Counted from the stretch's first letter, positions 54,592 through 64,000 are shown. The stretch: 64,000 bases of DNA from Bifidobacterium simiiventris (GCF_019331715.1 NZ_JAHBBG010000001.1:248001-312000), one strand, 5' to 3'. Made by a program: numbers and translations. The notes: a model not told the origin generated them from the sequence alone.

Positions 54592-54795
54592 GGCGGAGCC
54601 TCGGTCCCCTCGGCTGAGGGCCGAGCCGTGAAGCAAACACCGGCGGTGTTTGTAGGCGAGATGCGAGCGACAGCGAGCCGACAGAGCACGGCCGCAGGCC
54701 GCCCGCAATTGCAGGACGCTGTCAGCGAAGCTGACTGGGGGAGCGTCACGGCGCGAAACGCGCCGCCAACAGCACAGCATCGCGCGCAGCGCGAT
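54592..54795 (+). repeat. Structured repeat, copy B (six small hairpins)
   Basis: This copy matches 32021-32225 along its full length. Hairpins: CCCTC-GAGGG, AAACACC-ggc-GGTGTTT (54635-54651), CGGCC-gca-GGCCG (54689-54701), GTCAGC-gaa-GCTGAC (54721-54735), CGGCGCG-aaa-CGCGCCG (54749-54765) and ATCGCGC-gca-GCGCGAT (54779-54795). It lies 20 bases after silent cassette 1 and ends four bases before the recombinase stop codon, so in the recombinase transcript (opposite strand) it follows the gene directly and could act as its 3' end. Confidence 0.78.
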
Positions 54796-54798
54796 ACC

Positions 54799-55728
54799 TT
54801 ACATCAACGTCGATAACGCCCGCATCACAATATCCACGTCCTTGTTTTCCAATTCGCGGATGACATGCAGATACGTATCCTGAGTCGTGTTCATGCTCGC
54901 ATGCCCAAGCCGCTTGGAAACGCTGGCAATGGAGACTCCGGCAAACAACAGTAACGACGCATGCGTATGCCGAAGCCCGTGTATCGAGATCACCGGCACG
55001 CCGACTCGTTCGCAATGCTTGGCGAGAATGCCGTTCGCCGTTGAGTTGTATACTTTGCCGCCATCCTTGACGAAAATGGGCTTGCTCTCCGGCAATGCTT
55101 TCAGCAGCGCCGACAGCTGCATGATGAGCTGCCAGTCAAGTTGCACCTTGCGAACGGATGAGGCGTTCTTCGTCGGGACGAATCCACCGCCGTTCTTGTA
55201 ATCCCACGTCTTGTTCACGGAAAGCGTCTGGTGCACGAAATCGAAATCATTCGGGGTCAGACCCAGCGCTTCCGAAAACCGCAGTCCGGTCTTCGCGATG
55301 AGCAGTATCAGCCAATCCCAGCTTGGCTCCGCGCCAAGCGTGAGATCGGCGAGGATCGCGTGCAATTCGAACTGGTTGAGATACTTCTGCTTCTTCTGCC
55401 GGGGCTGCTTCCCTTTGATGATGACCTTACGGGTAGGGTCGCGCTGGATGAATCCTTCGTCGACGGCATCGAGAATGGCGCCCTTCAACTGGTGATGAAA
55501 GTCCATGGTCGTTTGCCGTTCGTGATATTCGGCATAGCCGTTGATGAGTTTCTGATAGCTGACTCGGTCGAAATCGGACAGTTTGAGATCGGGGATGAGT
55601 TTGGCGAGCCATGCCTGCGTGATCCTGTATTTCTTCATCGTCACGTCGCGGATCGCGCCTTCTTTGTAGACGCTGACCCATTGCGCGTAGTAGTCGCAGA
55701 ACAGTGTTTCTTGCTTGGTGTCGGTCAT
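54799..55728 (-). CDS. Tyrosine site-specific recombinase, probable hsdS shuffling enzyme
   Basis: The 309-aa protein has an N-terminal SAM-like domain (about 1-110) and a catalytic domain. Arg I is in LLIAKTGLRFSEALGLTP, then HGLRHTHASLLLFAG (His, Arg II), GHASMNTTQDTYLHVI (His, Tyr nucleophile). These are phage-type integrases, similar to the recombinases beside phase-variable type I systems. It sits between the two silent hsdS cassettes. The region 55729-55895 upstream holds no gene; TATAACC-type AT-rich repeats near 55766-55818 may be its promoter or operator. Confidence 0.93.
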   Translation of the reverse strand: MTDTKQETLFCDYYAQWVSVYKEGAIRDVTMKKYRITQAWLAKLIPDLKLSDFDRVSYQKLINGYAEYHERQTTMDFHHQLKGAILDAVDEGFIQRDPTRKVIIKGKQPRQKKQKYLNQFELHAILADLTLGAEPSWDWLILLIAKTGLRFSEALGLTPNDFDFVHQTLSVNKTWDYKNGGGFVPTKNASSVRKVQLDWQLIMQLSALLKALPESKPIFVKDGGKVYNSTANGILAKHCERVGVPVISIHGLRHTHASLLLFAGVSIASVSKRLGHASMNTTQDTYLHVIRELENKDVDIVMRALSTLM

Positions 55729-55895
55729 GATGAGTCCTTCGTTATGGATATTTCGACTAAAATTGGGTTATAACCTAAGAAAAATGGCAATGGAGAAAGT
55801 TTATTAGGTTATAATCGGAAAAGTAACCTTAAACTATAGCTATACTGGTTTATGACCGTCAATCCTGGCGGGATGAAAGAAAGGGCTCTACCATT

Positions 55896-57140
55896 ATGTC
55901 CCACCTGACTTTGCCTCGCCCGGACTATCTTGCCGTGATCGAACCCTATATCGACGCTCCGCTGGTGAAAATCCTTACGGGAGTCCGTCGTTGCGGCAAA
56001 TCCACGCTGATGGGGCAGATAGCAGACAGACTGACGCAGCGCGGCGTCGATCCGCGACGCATCATCAGATACTCCTTCGACTCCATGCAATATGACGGTT
56101 GGAGCGCGGCGGAGCTGTACCGTCAGCTGTCCGATGCCCTGCCGTCAGCGGATGCAGATGAACCCGCGCGTGCTTACCTGTTTCTGGACGAGGTGCAGGA
56201 AATCGACGGCTGGGAACGCGTGGTCAACTCTCTGATGTCGGAGCACAACGTTGACATCTATGTCACCGGATCCAATTCAAGGATGATGTCGTCGGAAATT
56301 TCGACGTACCTGACCGGCCGATACATCGCCTTCCGCGTGTTTCCCTTGTCGTTCCGAGAGTATCTGGGATTCTGCGACGAATACGGAACGGGAGACGGAG
56401 ACGGCGACACGCACCGCCGTCTCGGCGGATACATACGCCGCGGAGGATTCCCCGCGACCTGTCTCACCGCATATACGGACGGCCAGGTGTATGCGATCGT
56501 CCGCGACATCTACAATTCGACGATCTTCACCGATATTGTGCGCCGCAACAGCATTCGCAAGGTCGACCAGCTGGAACGCATCGTGAGATACACCTTCGAC
56601 AATATCGGGCGAACATTCTCGGCATCGGGCATAACCAAATATCTTAAGAGCCAGAGCCGTTCCATCGATGCGGAAACCGTCTATTCCTACCTGAGGAAAC
56701 TCGAATCGGCCTATATTCTCCATCGCTGTTCCAGATACGATCTGGAAGGCAAGGAGATTCTGAAAACGCAGGAGAAGTTCTATCTGGCCGACACCTCGTT
56801 GCGGTATGCGGTGCTCGGATATCGTCCGGACAGTGTCGCCGCCATGCTGGAGAACCTCGTGTATGTCGAACTGCTGCGCCGTGGATGGCAGCCGTGCATT
56901 GGTAAAATCGGAACCGCTGAAATCGATTTTGTCGCCAGTAAACAGGATCGCGTGATGTACATTCAGATCGCGCAGACACTAGGAGACCAGAGCACGCGGG
57001 ATCGCGAATACGGACGACTGCTGAGCATCCGCGACAACCATCCGAAATACGTACTGTGCACCGACGAATATGCGGAAGGCAATTACGAAGGCATCATCAC
57101 CATGCATGTCGCCGATTTCCTGTTATCGGACGAGTGGTAA
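55896..57140 (+). CDS. AAA ATPase with DUF4143 domain
   Basis: The 414-aa protein has an AAA_14-type ATPase domain (residues about 20-190; GVRRCGKSTLMGQ Walker A, YLFLDEVQEIDGWE Walker B, VTGSNSRMMSSE sensor) followed by DUF4143 (residues about 220-395; the nuclease-like end has GTAEIDFVASKQD). GAAAGGG precedes the ATG. Its 3' end overlaps the tail of silent cassette 2 on the other strand (57097-57140). It may be a passenger of the island; such proteins are widespread and have no proven role. The gene lies inside the shuffling locus. Confidence 0.87.
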   Translation: MSHLTLPRPDYLAVIEPYIDAPLVKILTGVRRCGKSTLMGQIADRLTQRGVDPRRIIRYSFDSMQYDGWSAAELYRQLSDALPSADADEPARAYLFLDEVQEIDGWERVVNSLMSEHNVDIYVTGSNSRMMSSEISTYLTGRYIAFRVFPLSFREYLGFCDEYGTGDGDGDTHRRLGGYIRRGGFPATCLTAYTDGQVYAIVRDIYNSTIFTDIVRRNSIRKVDQLERIVRYTFDNIGRTFSASGITKYLKSQSRSIDAETVYSYLRKLESAYILHRCSRYDLEGKEILKTQEKFYLADTSLRYAVLGYRPDSVAAMLENLVYVELLRRGWQPCIGKIGTAEIDFVASKQDRVMYIQIAQTLGDQSTRDREYGRLLSIRDNHPKYVLCTDEYAEGNYEGIITMHVADFLLSDEW

Positions 57141-57144
57141 ATAT

Positions 57145-57660
57145 CAGCTTACGCTGATGAAGGGTGATGAGGGAATCGAGGCGGGAGAAAAACCGGCCGA
57201 TGGCCCGCTGCTCGGCGAGCAACGGCAACTGAATAGGCATAGCAGCAAGCTGCTTGCCGGATATCTCAAGAAAGGTCGATCCGGATGCTTTCTCTTCCGC
57301 CCATTTCTTAATACGAGCACTCATCGAATAGATGAAATAGACATCTGCATCTGCACCGATAACAAGAGACTGGAATCCTTGATTCGTGCATGCAGATCGG
57401 CGTAGTATAGCCGTATTCCCAATCCCAGCACGACTTGTGAAAAGAATCGTCTGATCTTTCGGTAGCATCTTCGCAGAGCAATTCTTAAACCCTTGCTCGG
57501 TGATCCGTCTTACACTGCCATCGGCGTAGATTTGTTCTCCCAGTTCGACGGGCGAATACCAATCAATATCACCATCCCAGTAATCAGGATTGCTCGTGTC
57601 GGGTGTGCCACCTCCAACAATTTCAGCAACATCACCCAACTTACGCTGTTCCCAAGCAGA
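57145..57660 (-). pseudogene. hsdS: Silent hsdS target-recognition cassette 2
   Basis: This is a lone TRD on the minus strand, in the same direction as expressed hsdS. It begins SAWEQRKLGDVAEIVGGGTPD and ends FFSRLDSLITLHQRKL. Border cores lie at 57640-57648 and 57148-57156. A TTG at 57639 could start translation, but no ribosome binding site or conserved domain N-terminus is present. The frame continues to a stop at 57097, overlapping the ATPase gene. It would supply a fourth TRD. Confidence 0.85.
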
Positions 57661-57685
57661 TGGGGAAGGCTGGCTGCGCGGATAT

Positions 57686-57720
57686 GCAAAAGACCTCTTC
57701 GCATGGTGCGAAGAGGTCTT
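57686..57720 (-). terminator. Rho-independent terminator of argG
   Basis: AAGACCTCTTCGCA and TGCGAAGAGGTCTT pair over 14 bases with a 3-nt loop (57690-57720), followed on the minus strand by TTTTGC. It ends the arg operon 36 bases after the argG stop, before the hsdS cassette. Confidence 0.85.
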
Positions 57721-57755
57721 GACGCTACGTACGGTCGGTCAGCGCGCGGGAAACG

Positions 57756-58994
57756 TCACTCGACGGCGTTGTCCGGGACTTCGATGCCGTTGCCGAAGCG
57801 GACGTCGCGGGCGGCGGCGACGCGGGACGGCAGGCCGTAGATGTCGATGAAGCCGTTGGAGGACTTCTGGTCGAAGGTGTCGCCGGAATCGTAGGTGGCG
57901 AGCTTGTAGTCGTACAGCGAGGCGTCGGAGCGACGGCCGGTGACGACCGCGCGGCCGCCGTGCAGGGTCATGCGGATCTCGCCGGAGACGTACTTCTGCG
58001 TCTCCTCGATGAACGCGTTGAGCGAGCGCACGGCCGGGGAGAACCACTGCGCGTCGTAGACCAGCTCGGCCCAGCGCTTGTCGATGTCGCGCTTGATGCG
58101 GTGCTGCTCGCGCTCGAGGCAACAGTTCTCGAGCTCCTGGTGCGCGGTGATGAGCGCCACGGCGCCCGGCGCCTCGTACAGCTCGCGGGACTTGATGCCG
58201 ACAAGACGGTCCTCGATGAGGTCGATGCGGCCGATGCCCTGCGCGCCGGCGCGGCGGTTGAGCTCCTCGATGGCCTGCAGCGGGGTGACGTCGCGGCCGT
58301 CGATCTTGACCGGAATGCCCTGCCTGAACTCGATGGTCACCTCGTCCTCGACCGGCGGGAAGGCCGGATCGTCGGTGTAGGAGTAGCAGTCCTTGGTCGG
58401 CGCGTTCCACGGATCCTCGAGGAAGCCGGTCTCGATGGCGCGGCCCCACACGTTCTGGTCGATGGAGTACGGGGACTTCTCGGTCTGGGTGATCGGCAGC
58501 TTGTGCTCCTTGGCGAACGCGATCTCCACGTCGCGGGTCAGCGACAGGTCGCGGATCGGGCTGATGGCCTTGAGCGTCGGGTCGATCGAGGCGATGGACA
58601 CCTCGAAGCGGACCTGGTCGTTGCCCTTGCCGGTGCAGCCGTGGGAGATCGTGTCGGCGCCGAACTGGTGGGCGGCGCGCACGAGGTGCTTGGAGATGAG
58701 CGGGCGGGAGATGGCGGAGACCAGCGGGTACACGCCCTCGTACATGGCGTTGGCCTTGAGGGCCATCATGCAGTACTCGTTGGCGAACTCGTCGCGGGCA
58801 TCGACCACGTAGGATTCCACGGCGCCGCAGGCGAGCGCGCGCTGCTTGATGGTCTCGAGGCTTTCGCCGCCCTGGCCGACGTCGAGGGAGACCGCCACGA
58901 CGTCCTTGCCGGTGCGCTCCTTGAGGTATGAGATGGCGACGGACGTGTCCAGGCCGCCCGAGTATGCGAGTACGATGCGCTTGTTATCGCTCAT
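57756..58994 (-). CDS. argG: Argininosuccinate synthase
   Basis: The 412-aa enzyme joins citrulline and aspartate with ATP. It has the PP-loop-like [28 protein letters not shown], and [19 protein letters not shown]. The aspartate/citrulline-binding [21 protein letters not shown] is typical of the type III enzymes. AGAAAGG precedes the ATG at 58994. ARG-box-like sites lie just upstream (59021-59057), so it has its own promoter under ArgR besides being last of argJBDFRG here. Confidence 0.97.
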   Translation of the reverse strand: MSDNKRIVLAYSGGLDTSVAISYLKERTGKDVVAVSLDVGQGGESLETIKQRALACGAVESYVVDARDEFANEYCMMALKANAMYEGVYPLVSAISRPLISKHLVRAAHQFGADTISHGCTGKGNDQVRFEVSIASIDPTLKAISPIRDLSLTRDVEIAFAKEHKLPITQTEKSPYSIDQNVWGRAIETGFLEDPWNAPTKDCYSYTDDPAFPPVEDEVTIEFRQGIPVKIDGRDVTPLQAIEELNRRAGAQGIGRIDLIEDRLVGIKSRELYEAPGAVALITAHQELENCCLEREQHRIKRDIDKRWAELVYDAQWFSPAVRSLNAFIEETQKYVSGEIRMTLHGGRAVVTGRRSDASLYDYKLATYDSGDTFDQKSSNGFIDIYGLPSRVAAARDVRFGNGIEVPDNAVE

Positions 58995-59020
58995 GATTGC
59001 CTTTCTGTAAAAGTCAGCTG

Positions 59021-59057
59021 ATGCAAGTATATGCACATGCTTGTATATTTATGCATT
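59021..59057 (-). promoter_or_regulatory. Tandem ARG-box-like operators before argG
   Basis: ATGCAAGTATATGCACAT and CTTGTATATTTATGCATT are two 18-nt AT-rich pseudo-palindromes next to each other, between argR and argG. They fit the TGnATn(4-6)ATnCA-like ARG box. Confidence 0.65.
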
Positions 59058-59073
59058 CGGCGTGGCGGGCGTA

Positions 59074-59586
59074 TCAGTTTTTGGACGCGATGGACAACAG
59101 CCATTGTGCACGGGCCTCGGCCGTCTCGTCGTCGGAGCAGATCACCATCACGGTGTCGTCGCCGGCGATCGTGCCGAGCACGCCGTCGATCGGCTGCTTG
59201 TCGACCACGCTGGCCACGTACTGCGCAGCGCCGGACGGCGTGTGCACGACGATCAGGTTCTTCGCCGCGGCCACCGACGTGACCAGGCCTCCCAGCACCT
59301 TCGCCATCTGCTGTTCGGCCTTCTCCCCGATGCCGGCGGCCTCGTGCACGGCATGATCGCCCACGGTGTAGGCGATCGTGCCGTCCTTGAGCCGCGTCTT
59401 CATCGCGTTTATCTCGTCAAGATCACGGCTGAGCGTGGCCTGCGTCACGTCGATGCCCTCATCGGAGAGAATGCCGGAGAGCTGCGACTGCGACGTGATG
59501 ATGTGGTTGAGCAGGATCTCCTCGATCACGCTCAACCGCGCGGCTCGCGTCGCGGGACGCTGCACCGGCGTATTGGAGTCATTCAT
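59074..59586 (-). CDS. argR: Arginine repressor
   Basis: The 170-aa regulator has a winged helix (residues about 18-80: [34 protein letters not shown]) and a C-terminal hexamer/arginine domain ([42 protein letters not shown] with the Asp-Asp arginine contact). It shares its ATG with the argF end (ATGA). With arginine it would bind the sites before argG and before argC outside the window. Confidence 0.96.
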   Translation of the reverse strand: MNDSNTPVQRPATRAARLSVIEEILLNHIITSQSQLSGILSDEGIDVTQATLSRDLDEINAMKTRLKDGTIAYTVGDHAVHEAAGIGEKAEQQMAKVLGGLVTSVAAAKNLIVVHTPSGAAQYVASVVDKQPIDGVLGTIAGDDTVMVICSDDETAEARAQWLLSIASKN

Positions 59587-60548
59587 GCGAGCAGGCTTTC
59601 GTCGCCGCGCTGCTGGCCGACCAGCCAGGTCAGGAGCGCCTTCTGCGCGTGCAGACGATTCTCGGCCTCATCCCACACCACGGACTGCGGGCCGTCGATC
59701 ACCGATGCGGTGACCTCCTTGCCGCGGTAGGCGGGCAGGCAGTGCTGGAACAGCGCGTCCGGCTTGGCGAGCGCCATCAACTCGTCGTTGACCTGGTAGT
59801 CCCAGAACGGCTTGGAGCGAATCGCGTACTCCGCCTCCTCGCCCATCGAGACCCATGTGTCGGTGAAGACGCAGTCGGCGTCGGCTACGGCCTCGCGCGG
59901 ATCGGTGGTGACGAGGATCGAGCCGCCGTTCTCGGCGGCGATGCGTTCGGCGTCCTCCACGATGTCCTTGCGCGGCAGGTAACCGTACGGTCCGGCGACG
60001 CGCACGTGCATGCCGGCGACCGCACCGGCCAGCAGGTAGGAGTTGGCCATGTTGTTGGCCGCGTCGCCCACGTAGGCGATGGTCTTGCCGGCGAGCGCAT
60101 CCACGCCGCCGCGGAACTGCGCGATGGTCAGGAAGTCGGCGAGCACCTGGCAGGGGTGGAAGTCGTCGGTCAACGCGTTGACGACCGGGCATGTGGCGTA
60201 TTTGGCCATCTCCTCGACGCGGTCCTGGCCGAAGGTGCGCCAGACGATGCCGTAGGCCATGCGGGTGAGCACGCGCGCGGTGTCGGCGACCGGCTCGCCG
60301 CGGCCGAGCTGGGATCCGGACTTGTCGATGACGAGCGGATAGCCGCCGAGCTCGGCGACTCCGATGGAGAAGCTGGAGCGGGTGCGGGTGGAGGGCTTGT
60401 CGAACAGCACGGCGACGGCCTGCGGGCCGGCGAACGGCTGCTTGTAGAAGCGGTTCTCGCGGAACTTCATGCCGAGTTCGAGGACCTGCTTCTGCTCCTC
60501 ATGATTGAGATCGTCGTCGCGCAGCATGTGGCGAAGCTGACCGGTCAT
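59583..60548 (-). CDS. argF: Ornithine carbamoyltransferase
   Basis: The 321-aa enzyme makes citrulline from ornithine and carbamoyl phosphate. It has the carbamoyl-phosphate motif [22 protein letters not shown], the ornithine-side MGEEAEY (SMG loop), and [11 protein letters not shown]. It overlaps argR by four bases and starts 21 bases after argD. Confidence 0.97.
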   Translation of the reverse strand: MTGQLRHMLRDDDLNHEEQKQVLELGMKFRENRFYKQPFAGPQAVAVLFDKPSTRTRSSFSIGVAELGGYPLVIDKSGSQLGRGEPVADTARVLTRMAYGIVWRTFGQDRVEEMAKYATCPVVNALTDDFHPCQVLADFLTIAQFRGGVDALAGKTIAYVGDAANNMANSYLLAGAVAGMHVRVAGPYGYLPRKDIVEDAERIAAENGGSILVTTDPREAVADADCVFTDTWVSMGEEAEYAIRSKPFWDYQVNDELMALAKPDALFQHCLPAYRGKEVTASVIDGPQSVVWDEAENRLHAQKALLTWLVGQQRGDESLLA

Positions 60549-60569
60549 TGGATACTCCTATCAGTCGTT

Positions 60570-61865
60570 TCAGTCGTTGGGAAGATCGTTGGGGATGCGG
60601 GCGAGGATGGCGACCGCCTGGTCGATGTCCTCGGCGGTGACGTTGAGCGGCGGCGCGAGACGCAGCGCGTCGGCGGCGACCGCGTTGACGATAAGGCCGT
60701 GTTCGAGCGCCCAGTTCATGGCCGCGTGGGCGCATGGATGGCCAAGCTGGATCGCGTCGAGCAGGCCGCGGCCGCGTACGGATTCGAACAGCGGGTTGTC
60801 GGCGGCCATGATGCCGTCGCGCAGCTGCCTGCCACGCTCCTCGGCGTTGGAGACGAGATCCTCGTCCTCGATCACGCCGATCGTGGCGAGCGCCGCGGCG
60901 GCACCCAGCGGATTGCCTGCGAACGTCGAACCGTGCGATCCGGGCGTGAACAGAGCGGAGAGCTTGGAACCGAAGGCGATCATGCCACCCATCGGGAAGC
61001 CGCCGGCGACGCCCTTGGCGAACGTGACGATGTCGGGCACGATGCCGCCGGAGAGGTCCTCACGCTGGAAGGCGAACCATGCGCCGGTGCGGCCCATGCC
61101 GGTCTGCACCTCGTCGATGATGAGCAGCGCGCCGTTCGCGTCGCACATCTGGCGTGCCTTCTTCACGTAGTCGGCGCCGAGCGGGCGCACGCCGGCCTCG
61201 CCCTGGATGAGCTCCATGATCACCGCGGCGACCGGCCCCTTGCCGTAGTGGCCCTGGCCGGTCTGGGCGAACGCCTCGTACAGGGCGACCGGGTCGCCGG
61301 CCTCGACGAATTCGATGTTCGGCACGAGCGGCTCGAACGGCGTGCGGATGGCGGGTTTCCAAGTGGCGGACAGCGCGCCGAGCGTGCGGCCGTGGAAGCC
61401 GTGGGTGAGCGCGATGATGCGCGCCGGCTTGCCGCCGATCGAGGGGGTTGCCCCCGGCAGCGTGCGGCCGTAGAGCTTGGCGAGCTTGATGGCCGCCTCG
61501 TTGCCTTCGGCTCCCGAGTTGCCGAAGTAGACGTGCGAGCCTTCCGGCGCACCGGCGAGCTTGACGAGCTTGGCGGCGAGTGTGATCTGCGGTTCGGTGG
61601 CGAAGTAGTTGCTGGTGTGCGCCACCTTCGCGGCCTGGCGGCTCACGGCCTCCACCCACTTGGGATGCGCGTAACCGATCGAGTTGACGGCGATGCCGGC
61701 GAGGAAGTCGAGGTATTCGTTGCCGTCGACGTCCCACACATGCGCGCCCTGGCCGTGGTCGAGCACGCGCAGCGGCGTGCCGAACACGTTCATGTGCACC
61801 TGGGAGTACTCCCCCAGCCACTTGGAATCCTCGGATCCCAACGTTTCCTTCTGCTCAGTAGCCAT
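60570..61865 (-). CDS. argD: Acetylornithine aminotransferase
   Basis: The 431-aa PLP enzyme converts N-acetylglutamate semialdehyde to N-acetylornithine. It has [47 protein letters not shown], the PLP part [21 protein letters not shown] and [13 protein letters not shown] with the Lys. The start overlaps the argB end by 11 bases. Confidence 0.97.
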   Translation of the reverse strand: MATEQKETLGSEDSKWLGEYSQVHMNVFGTPLRVLDHGQGAHVWDVDGNEYLDFLAGIAVNSIGYAHPKWVEAVSRQAAKVAHTSNYFATEPQITLAAKLVKLAGAPEGSHVYFGNSGAEGNEAAIKLAKLYGRTLPGATPSIGGKPARIIALTHGFHGRTLGALSATWKPAIRTPFEPLVPNIEFVEAGDPVALYEAFAQTGQGHYGKGPVAAVIMELIQGEAGVRPLGADYVKKARQMCDANGALLIIDEVQTGMGRTGAWFAFQREDLSGGIVPDIVTFAKGVAGGFPMGGMIAFGSKLSALFTPGSHGSTFAGNPLGAAAALATIGVIEDEDLVSNAEERGRQLRDGIMAADNPLFESVRGRGLLDAIQLGHPCAHAAMNWALEHGLIVNAVAADALRLAPPLNVTAEDIDQAVAILARIPNDLPND

Positions 61866-62808
61866 ACGAACTCCTCATTTCGACACCGTCCTCGGGCACG
61901 ACCATCGTGCCGATGCCCGCGCTGGTGAAAATCTCGTTCAGGATGGAATGCGGCTTGCGGCCGTCGATGATGTGCGCCTGCGGCACACCGCCGTCGATGG
62001 CGCGCACGCACGCCTCCATCTTCGGGCGCATGCCCGATTCGAGGTCGGGCAGCATGTCGCGAAGGTTCTCCACGCCGATGCGGCCGATCAGCGAATTGCG
62101 GTCGGGCCAGTCGGCGTACAGGCCGTCAACGTCGGTCAGAACCACAAGCTTGCGTGCGCCGAGCGCTGCGGCGAGGGCCGCGGCGGCGGAATCGGCGTTG
62201 ACGTTGAGCACTTCGGTCGCGTCGTCCTCGTTCGGGGCGACGGAGGAGACGACCGGGATGCGACCGGCCGCGATGAGATCCTCAACGGCCGACGCGTCGA
62301 CGCTCACCACGTCGCCGACCAGGCCGACGTCGGTAGGTTTGCCGTCGATGACCGGCCTGCGCTGCATGGCGGAGAACAGGCCTCCGTCCTCGCCGGACAG
62401 TCCGACGGCGAGCGGGCCGTGCGCGTTGATCAGGCCGACGAGCTCGCGCGACACCTTGCCGGTGAGCACCATGCGCACCACGTCCATCGCCTCGGGAGTG
62501 GTGACGCGCAGGCCGCCCTTGAACTCGGACTTGATGCCGAGCGCCTTGAGCATCTGCGAGATCTGCGGGCCGCCGCCGTGCACGACGACCGGGTGCAGAC
62601 CCACCTGCCGCAGGAACACCATGTCCTCGGCGAAGCACTGCTTCAAGTGGTCGTCGATCATCGCGTTGCCGCCGTATTTGACGACGATGCGCTGGCCGGC
62701 GAACTCCTCGAGCCACGGTAGCGCCTCGATGAGCACTTCGGCCTTCTGGTCGGCGCGCAGGTCGGTGTGCACGTCGAAGTGGAAACCAGGTCCCTTGATA
62801 TCAGCCAT
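61855..62808 (-). CDS. argB: Acetylglutamate kinase
   Basis: The 317-aa kinase has [11 protein letters not shown] (phosphate loop), [17 protein letters not shown] with the acetylglutamate contacts, and the ATP part [11 protein letters not shown]. The N-terminal helix ([25 protein letters not shown]) is the one used in the arginine-inhibited hexameric form; feedback inhibition is thus plausible. It starts 13 bases after argJ and overlaps argD. Confidence 0.97.
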   Translation of the reverse strand: MADIKGPGFHFDVHTDLRADQKAEVLIEALPWLEEFAGQRIVVKYGGNAMIDDHLKQCFAEDMVFLRQVGLHPVVVHGGGPQISQMLKALGIKSEFKGGLRVTTPEAMDVVRMVLTGKVSRELVGLINAHGPLAVGLSGEDGGLFSAMQRRPVIDGKPTDVGLVGDVVSVDASAVEDLIAAGRIPVVSSVAPNEDDATEVLNVNADSAAAALAAALGARKLVVLTDVDGLYADWPDRNSLIGRIGVENLRDMLPDLESGMRPKMEACVRAIDGGVPQAHIIDGRKPHSILNEIFTSAGIGTMVVPEDGVEMRSSYGY

Positions 62809-62820
62809 TGGTCTTGTCTG

Positions 62821-63993
62821 TCAGCTTTCGTAGTCGGCGTTGATGTGGACGTATTCGTGGGTCAGGTCGTCGGTCCAAACGGTGGCTTCGGCGTCCCCGG
62901 CGTTGAGGTCGATGTCGATGTGGACCTCGCGCGGGGTCATGTCGACCTCGCTGCGGTCGCGGCCGGCGCCGCCGTTCTCGCAGATGCGCACGCCGTTGAC
63001 GTCGACGGTCACCTTGGCCACGTCGTAGGGCGCCACGTCGGCGGGCACGGTGCCCAGCGAGGAGACGATGCGCCCCCAGTTCGGGTCGTTGCCGCTGATC
63101 GCGCATTTGAGCAGGTTCGATGCGGCGACCGCGCGGCCGCAGGCCAGTGCGGCGGCTTCGGTGGTGGCGCCGGTGACGCTGATGCGGATGTCGTGGCTCG
63201 CGCCTTCGCCGTCGCCGACGATCTGGCGGGCCAGCGACGCGCAGGCGGAGGCGACGAGGTCGTTGAATTCGTCCGGGTCGGGTTCGACGCCGGAGGCGCC
63301 GGAGGCGAGCAGCAGCACCGTGTCGTTGGTGGACATGCAGCCGTCCACGTCGATGCGGTTGAACGACGTGTTCACGCCGGCGTTCAGCGCGGCCTGCAGC
63401 TGGCCCGCGGACACGACGGCGTCGGTGGTGATGACGCACAGCATGGTGGCCAGCTGTGGGGCGATCATGCCCGAGCCCTTGACCATGCCGCCGATGCGCC
63501 AGCCGGCCTTGCTTTCGAGCTCCACGGTCTTCGGCTTGGTGTCGGTGGTCATGATGGCGTGGGATGCGTCGGCGCCGGCCTCGGCGGTGGCGGCCAGCGC
63601 GCCGTAGGCGGCCTTGGCGCCGGCGAGCACATGGTCGAGCGGCAGCAGTTCGCCGATCAGGCCGGTGGAGCATACGGCGACGTCGGCGGCCTTGGCGTTC
63701 ACGAGTGCCGCCACGGTTTCGGCGGTGGCTTCGGACTGGCGGTATCCCGCCTCGCCGGTGCATGCGTTCGCGCCGCCGGAGTTGAGGATCACGGCCTTGA
63801 GCCGGCCGTCGGCGACCGCCTTGCGCGACCACTGCACCGGGGCGGCGCAGAAGCGGTTCGAGGTGAACACGCCTGCGGCCGCGTCCAGCGGGCCGTTGTT
63901 GACGACGAGTGCGAGGTCCTTCTTGCCGGCGTGGGCGGAGATGCCCGCCACCACGCCTGCCGCGGAAAATCCTTGTGCGAATGTGACGCTCAT
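62821..63993 (-). CDS. argJ: Bifunctional ornithine acetyltransferase / N-acetylglutamate synthase
   Basis: The 390-aa enzyme recycles acetyl from acetylornithine to glutamate. The self-cleavage site is in GGMVKGSGMIAPQLATMLCVITTDA (the Thr nucleophile is in the ATMLC context), with NSGGANACTGEAG near residue 70. It ends with the family's DLTHEYVHINADYES. It is complete in the window; argC should lie beyond 64000 on the same strand. Confidence 0.96.
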   Translation of the reverse strand: MSVTFAQGFSAAGVVAGISAHAGKKDLALVVNNGPLDAAAGVFTSNRFCAAPVQWSRKAVADGRLKAVILNSGGANACTGEAGYRQSEATAETVAALVNAKAADVAVCSTGLIGELLPLDHVLAGAKAAYGALAATAEAGADASHAIMTTDTKPKTVELESKAGWRIGGMVKGSGMIAPQLATMLCVITTDAVVSAGQLQAALNAGVNTSFNRIDVDGCMSTNDTVLLLASGASGVEPDPDEFNDLVASACASLARQIVGDGEGASHDIRISVTGATTEAAALACGRAVAASNLLKCAISGNDPNWGRIVSSLGTVPADVAPYDVAKVTVDVNGVRICENGGAGRDRSEVDMTPREVHIDIDLNAGDAEATVWTDDLTHEYVHINADYES

Positions 63994-64000
63994 GGTGCTA

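Noticed and set aside
53989..54780. Minus-strand frame opposite silent cassette 1
   Set aside because: Overlaps cassette 1 and the structured repeat; its sequence has no recognisable domain.
53980..54816. Plus-strand frame read as a full hsdS-like gene
   Set aside because: The first 20 residues come from the reverse of the RHH gene and have no hsdS similarity, no promoter or ribosome binding site is seen, and the last 80 residues are the structured repeat. Only the middle is a TRD cassette.
1..64000. tRNA, rRNA or complete insertion sequence
   Set aside because: I found no cloverleaf-like or rRNA-like stretch and no transposase gene; the only recombinases are XerD and the island tyrosine recombinase.

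Overview
The window looks like a high-GC actinobacterial chromosome, most probably Bifidobacterium. This rests on the conserved argC-J-B-D-F-R-G-type order, a his operon using an actinobacterial PriA-type hisA, ScpA/ScpB next to a ParA-like ATPase and XerD, an actinobacterial glnA, and overall codon use. The species cannot be told from the sequence alone. Most genes are on the minus strand and are ordinary housekeeping genes.

Layout: the 5' end of typA and a membrane-anchored surface protein (1-1357); a dipeptide/oligopeptide-type ABC importer operon (7025 down to 1452) with hairpins between its cistrons; an MFS exporter and glutamine synthetase (7322-9886); a DUF2252 gene on the plus strand; a histidine operon hisD-C-B-hyp-H-A (17139 down to 11516); an accessory stretch with a MntA/HepT toxin-antitoxin pair, a FGGY sugar kinase, a GNAT protein and a RhuM-Fic protein (17289-21217); an operon for chromosome segregation and a Nudix-type regulator (parA-scpA-scpB-nudix) with xerD (21388-25717); infC-rpmI-rplT (27215 down to 25883), where infC seems to start with AUU; a membrane spermidine-synthase-like protein, thiamine pyrophosphokinase, gap, ybaK, oleate hydratase, yhbY, an amidohydrolase, an aldo/keto reductase, DUF4186, dnaE, a rhodanese-TusA-DsrE fusion and a MoeB/ThiF-like enzyme (27538-43480).

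The arginine genes argJ-B-D-F-R-G run from 63993 down to 57756, but argH lies at 45021-43528. A 12.5-kb restriction/defence island (about 45146-57660) lies between argG and argH. It holds a type I restriction-modification system (hsdR, hsdS, hsdM), a Fic toxin with a VbhA-like antitoxin between hsdS and hsdR, a GIY-YIG/DUF4357 protein with a ribbon-helix-helix partner, a tyrosine recombinase, an AAA ATPase, and two promoterless hsdS target-recognition cassettes in opposite orientations. All four target-recognition domains are bounded by the same short repeats, eight copies in total. I read this as a recombinase-driven hsdS shuffling (phase-variable specificity) locus.

The most unusual sequence element is a ~205-nt structured repeat present twice (32021-32225 and 54592-54795). 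Both copies keep the same string of small hairpins, several with compensatory base changes. Copy A is followed by a perfect 54-nt palindrome. Copy B sits between a silent hsdS cassette and the recombinase gene.
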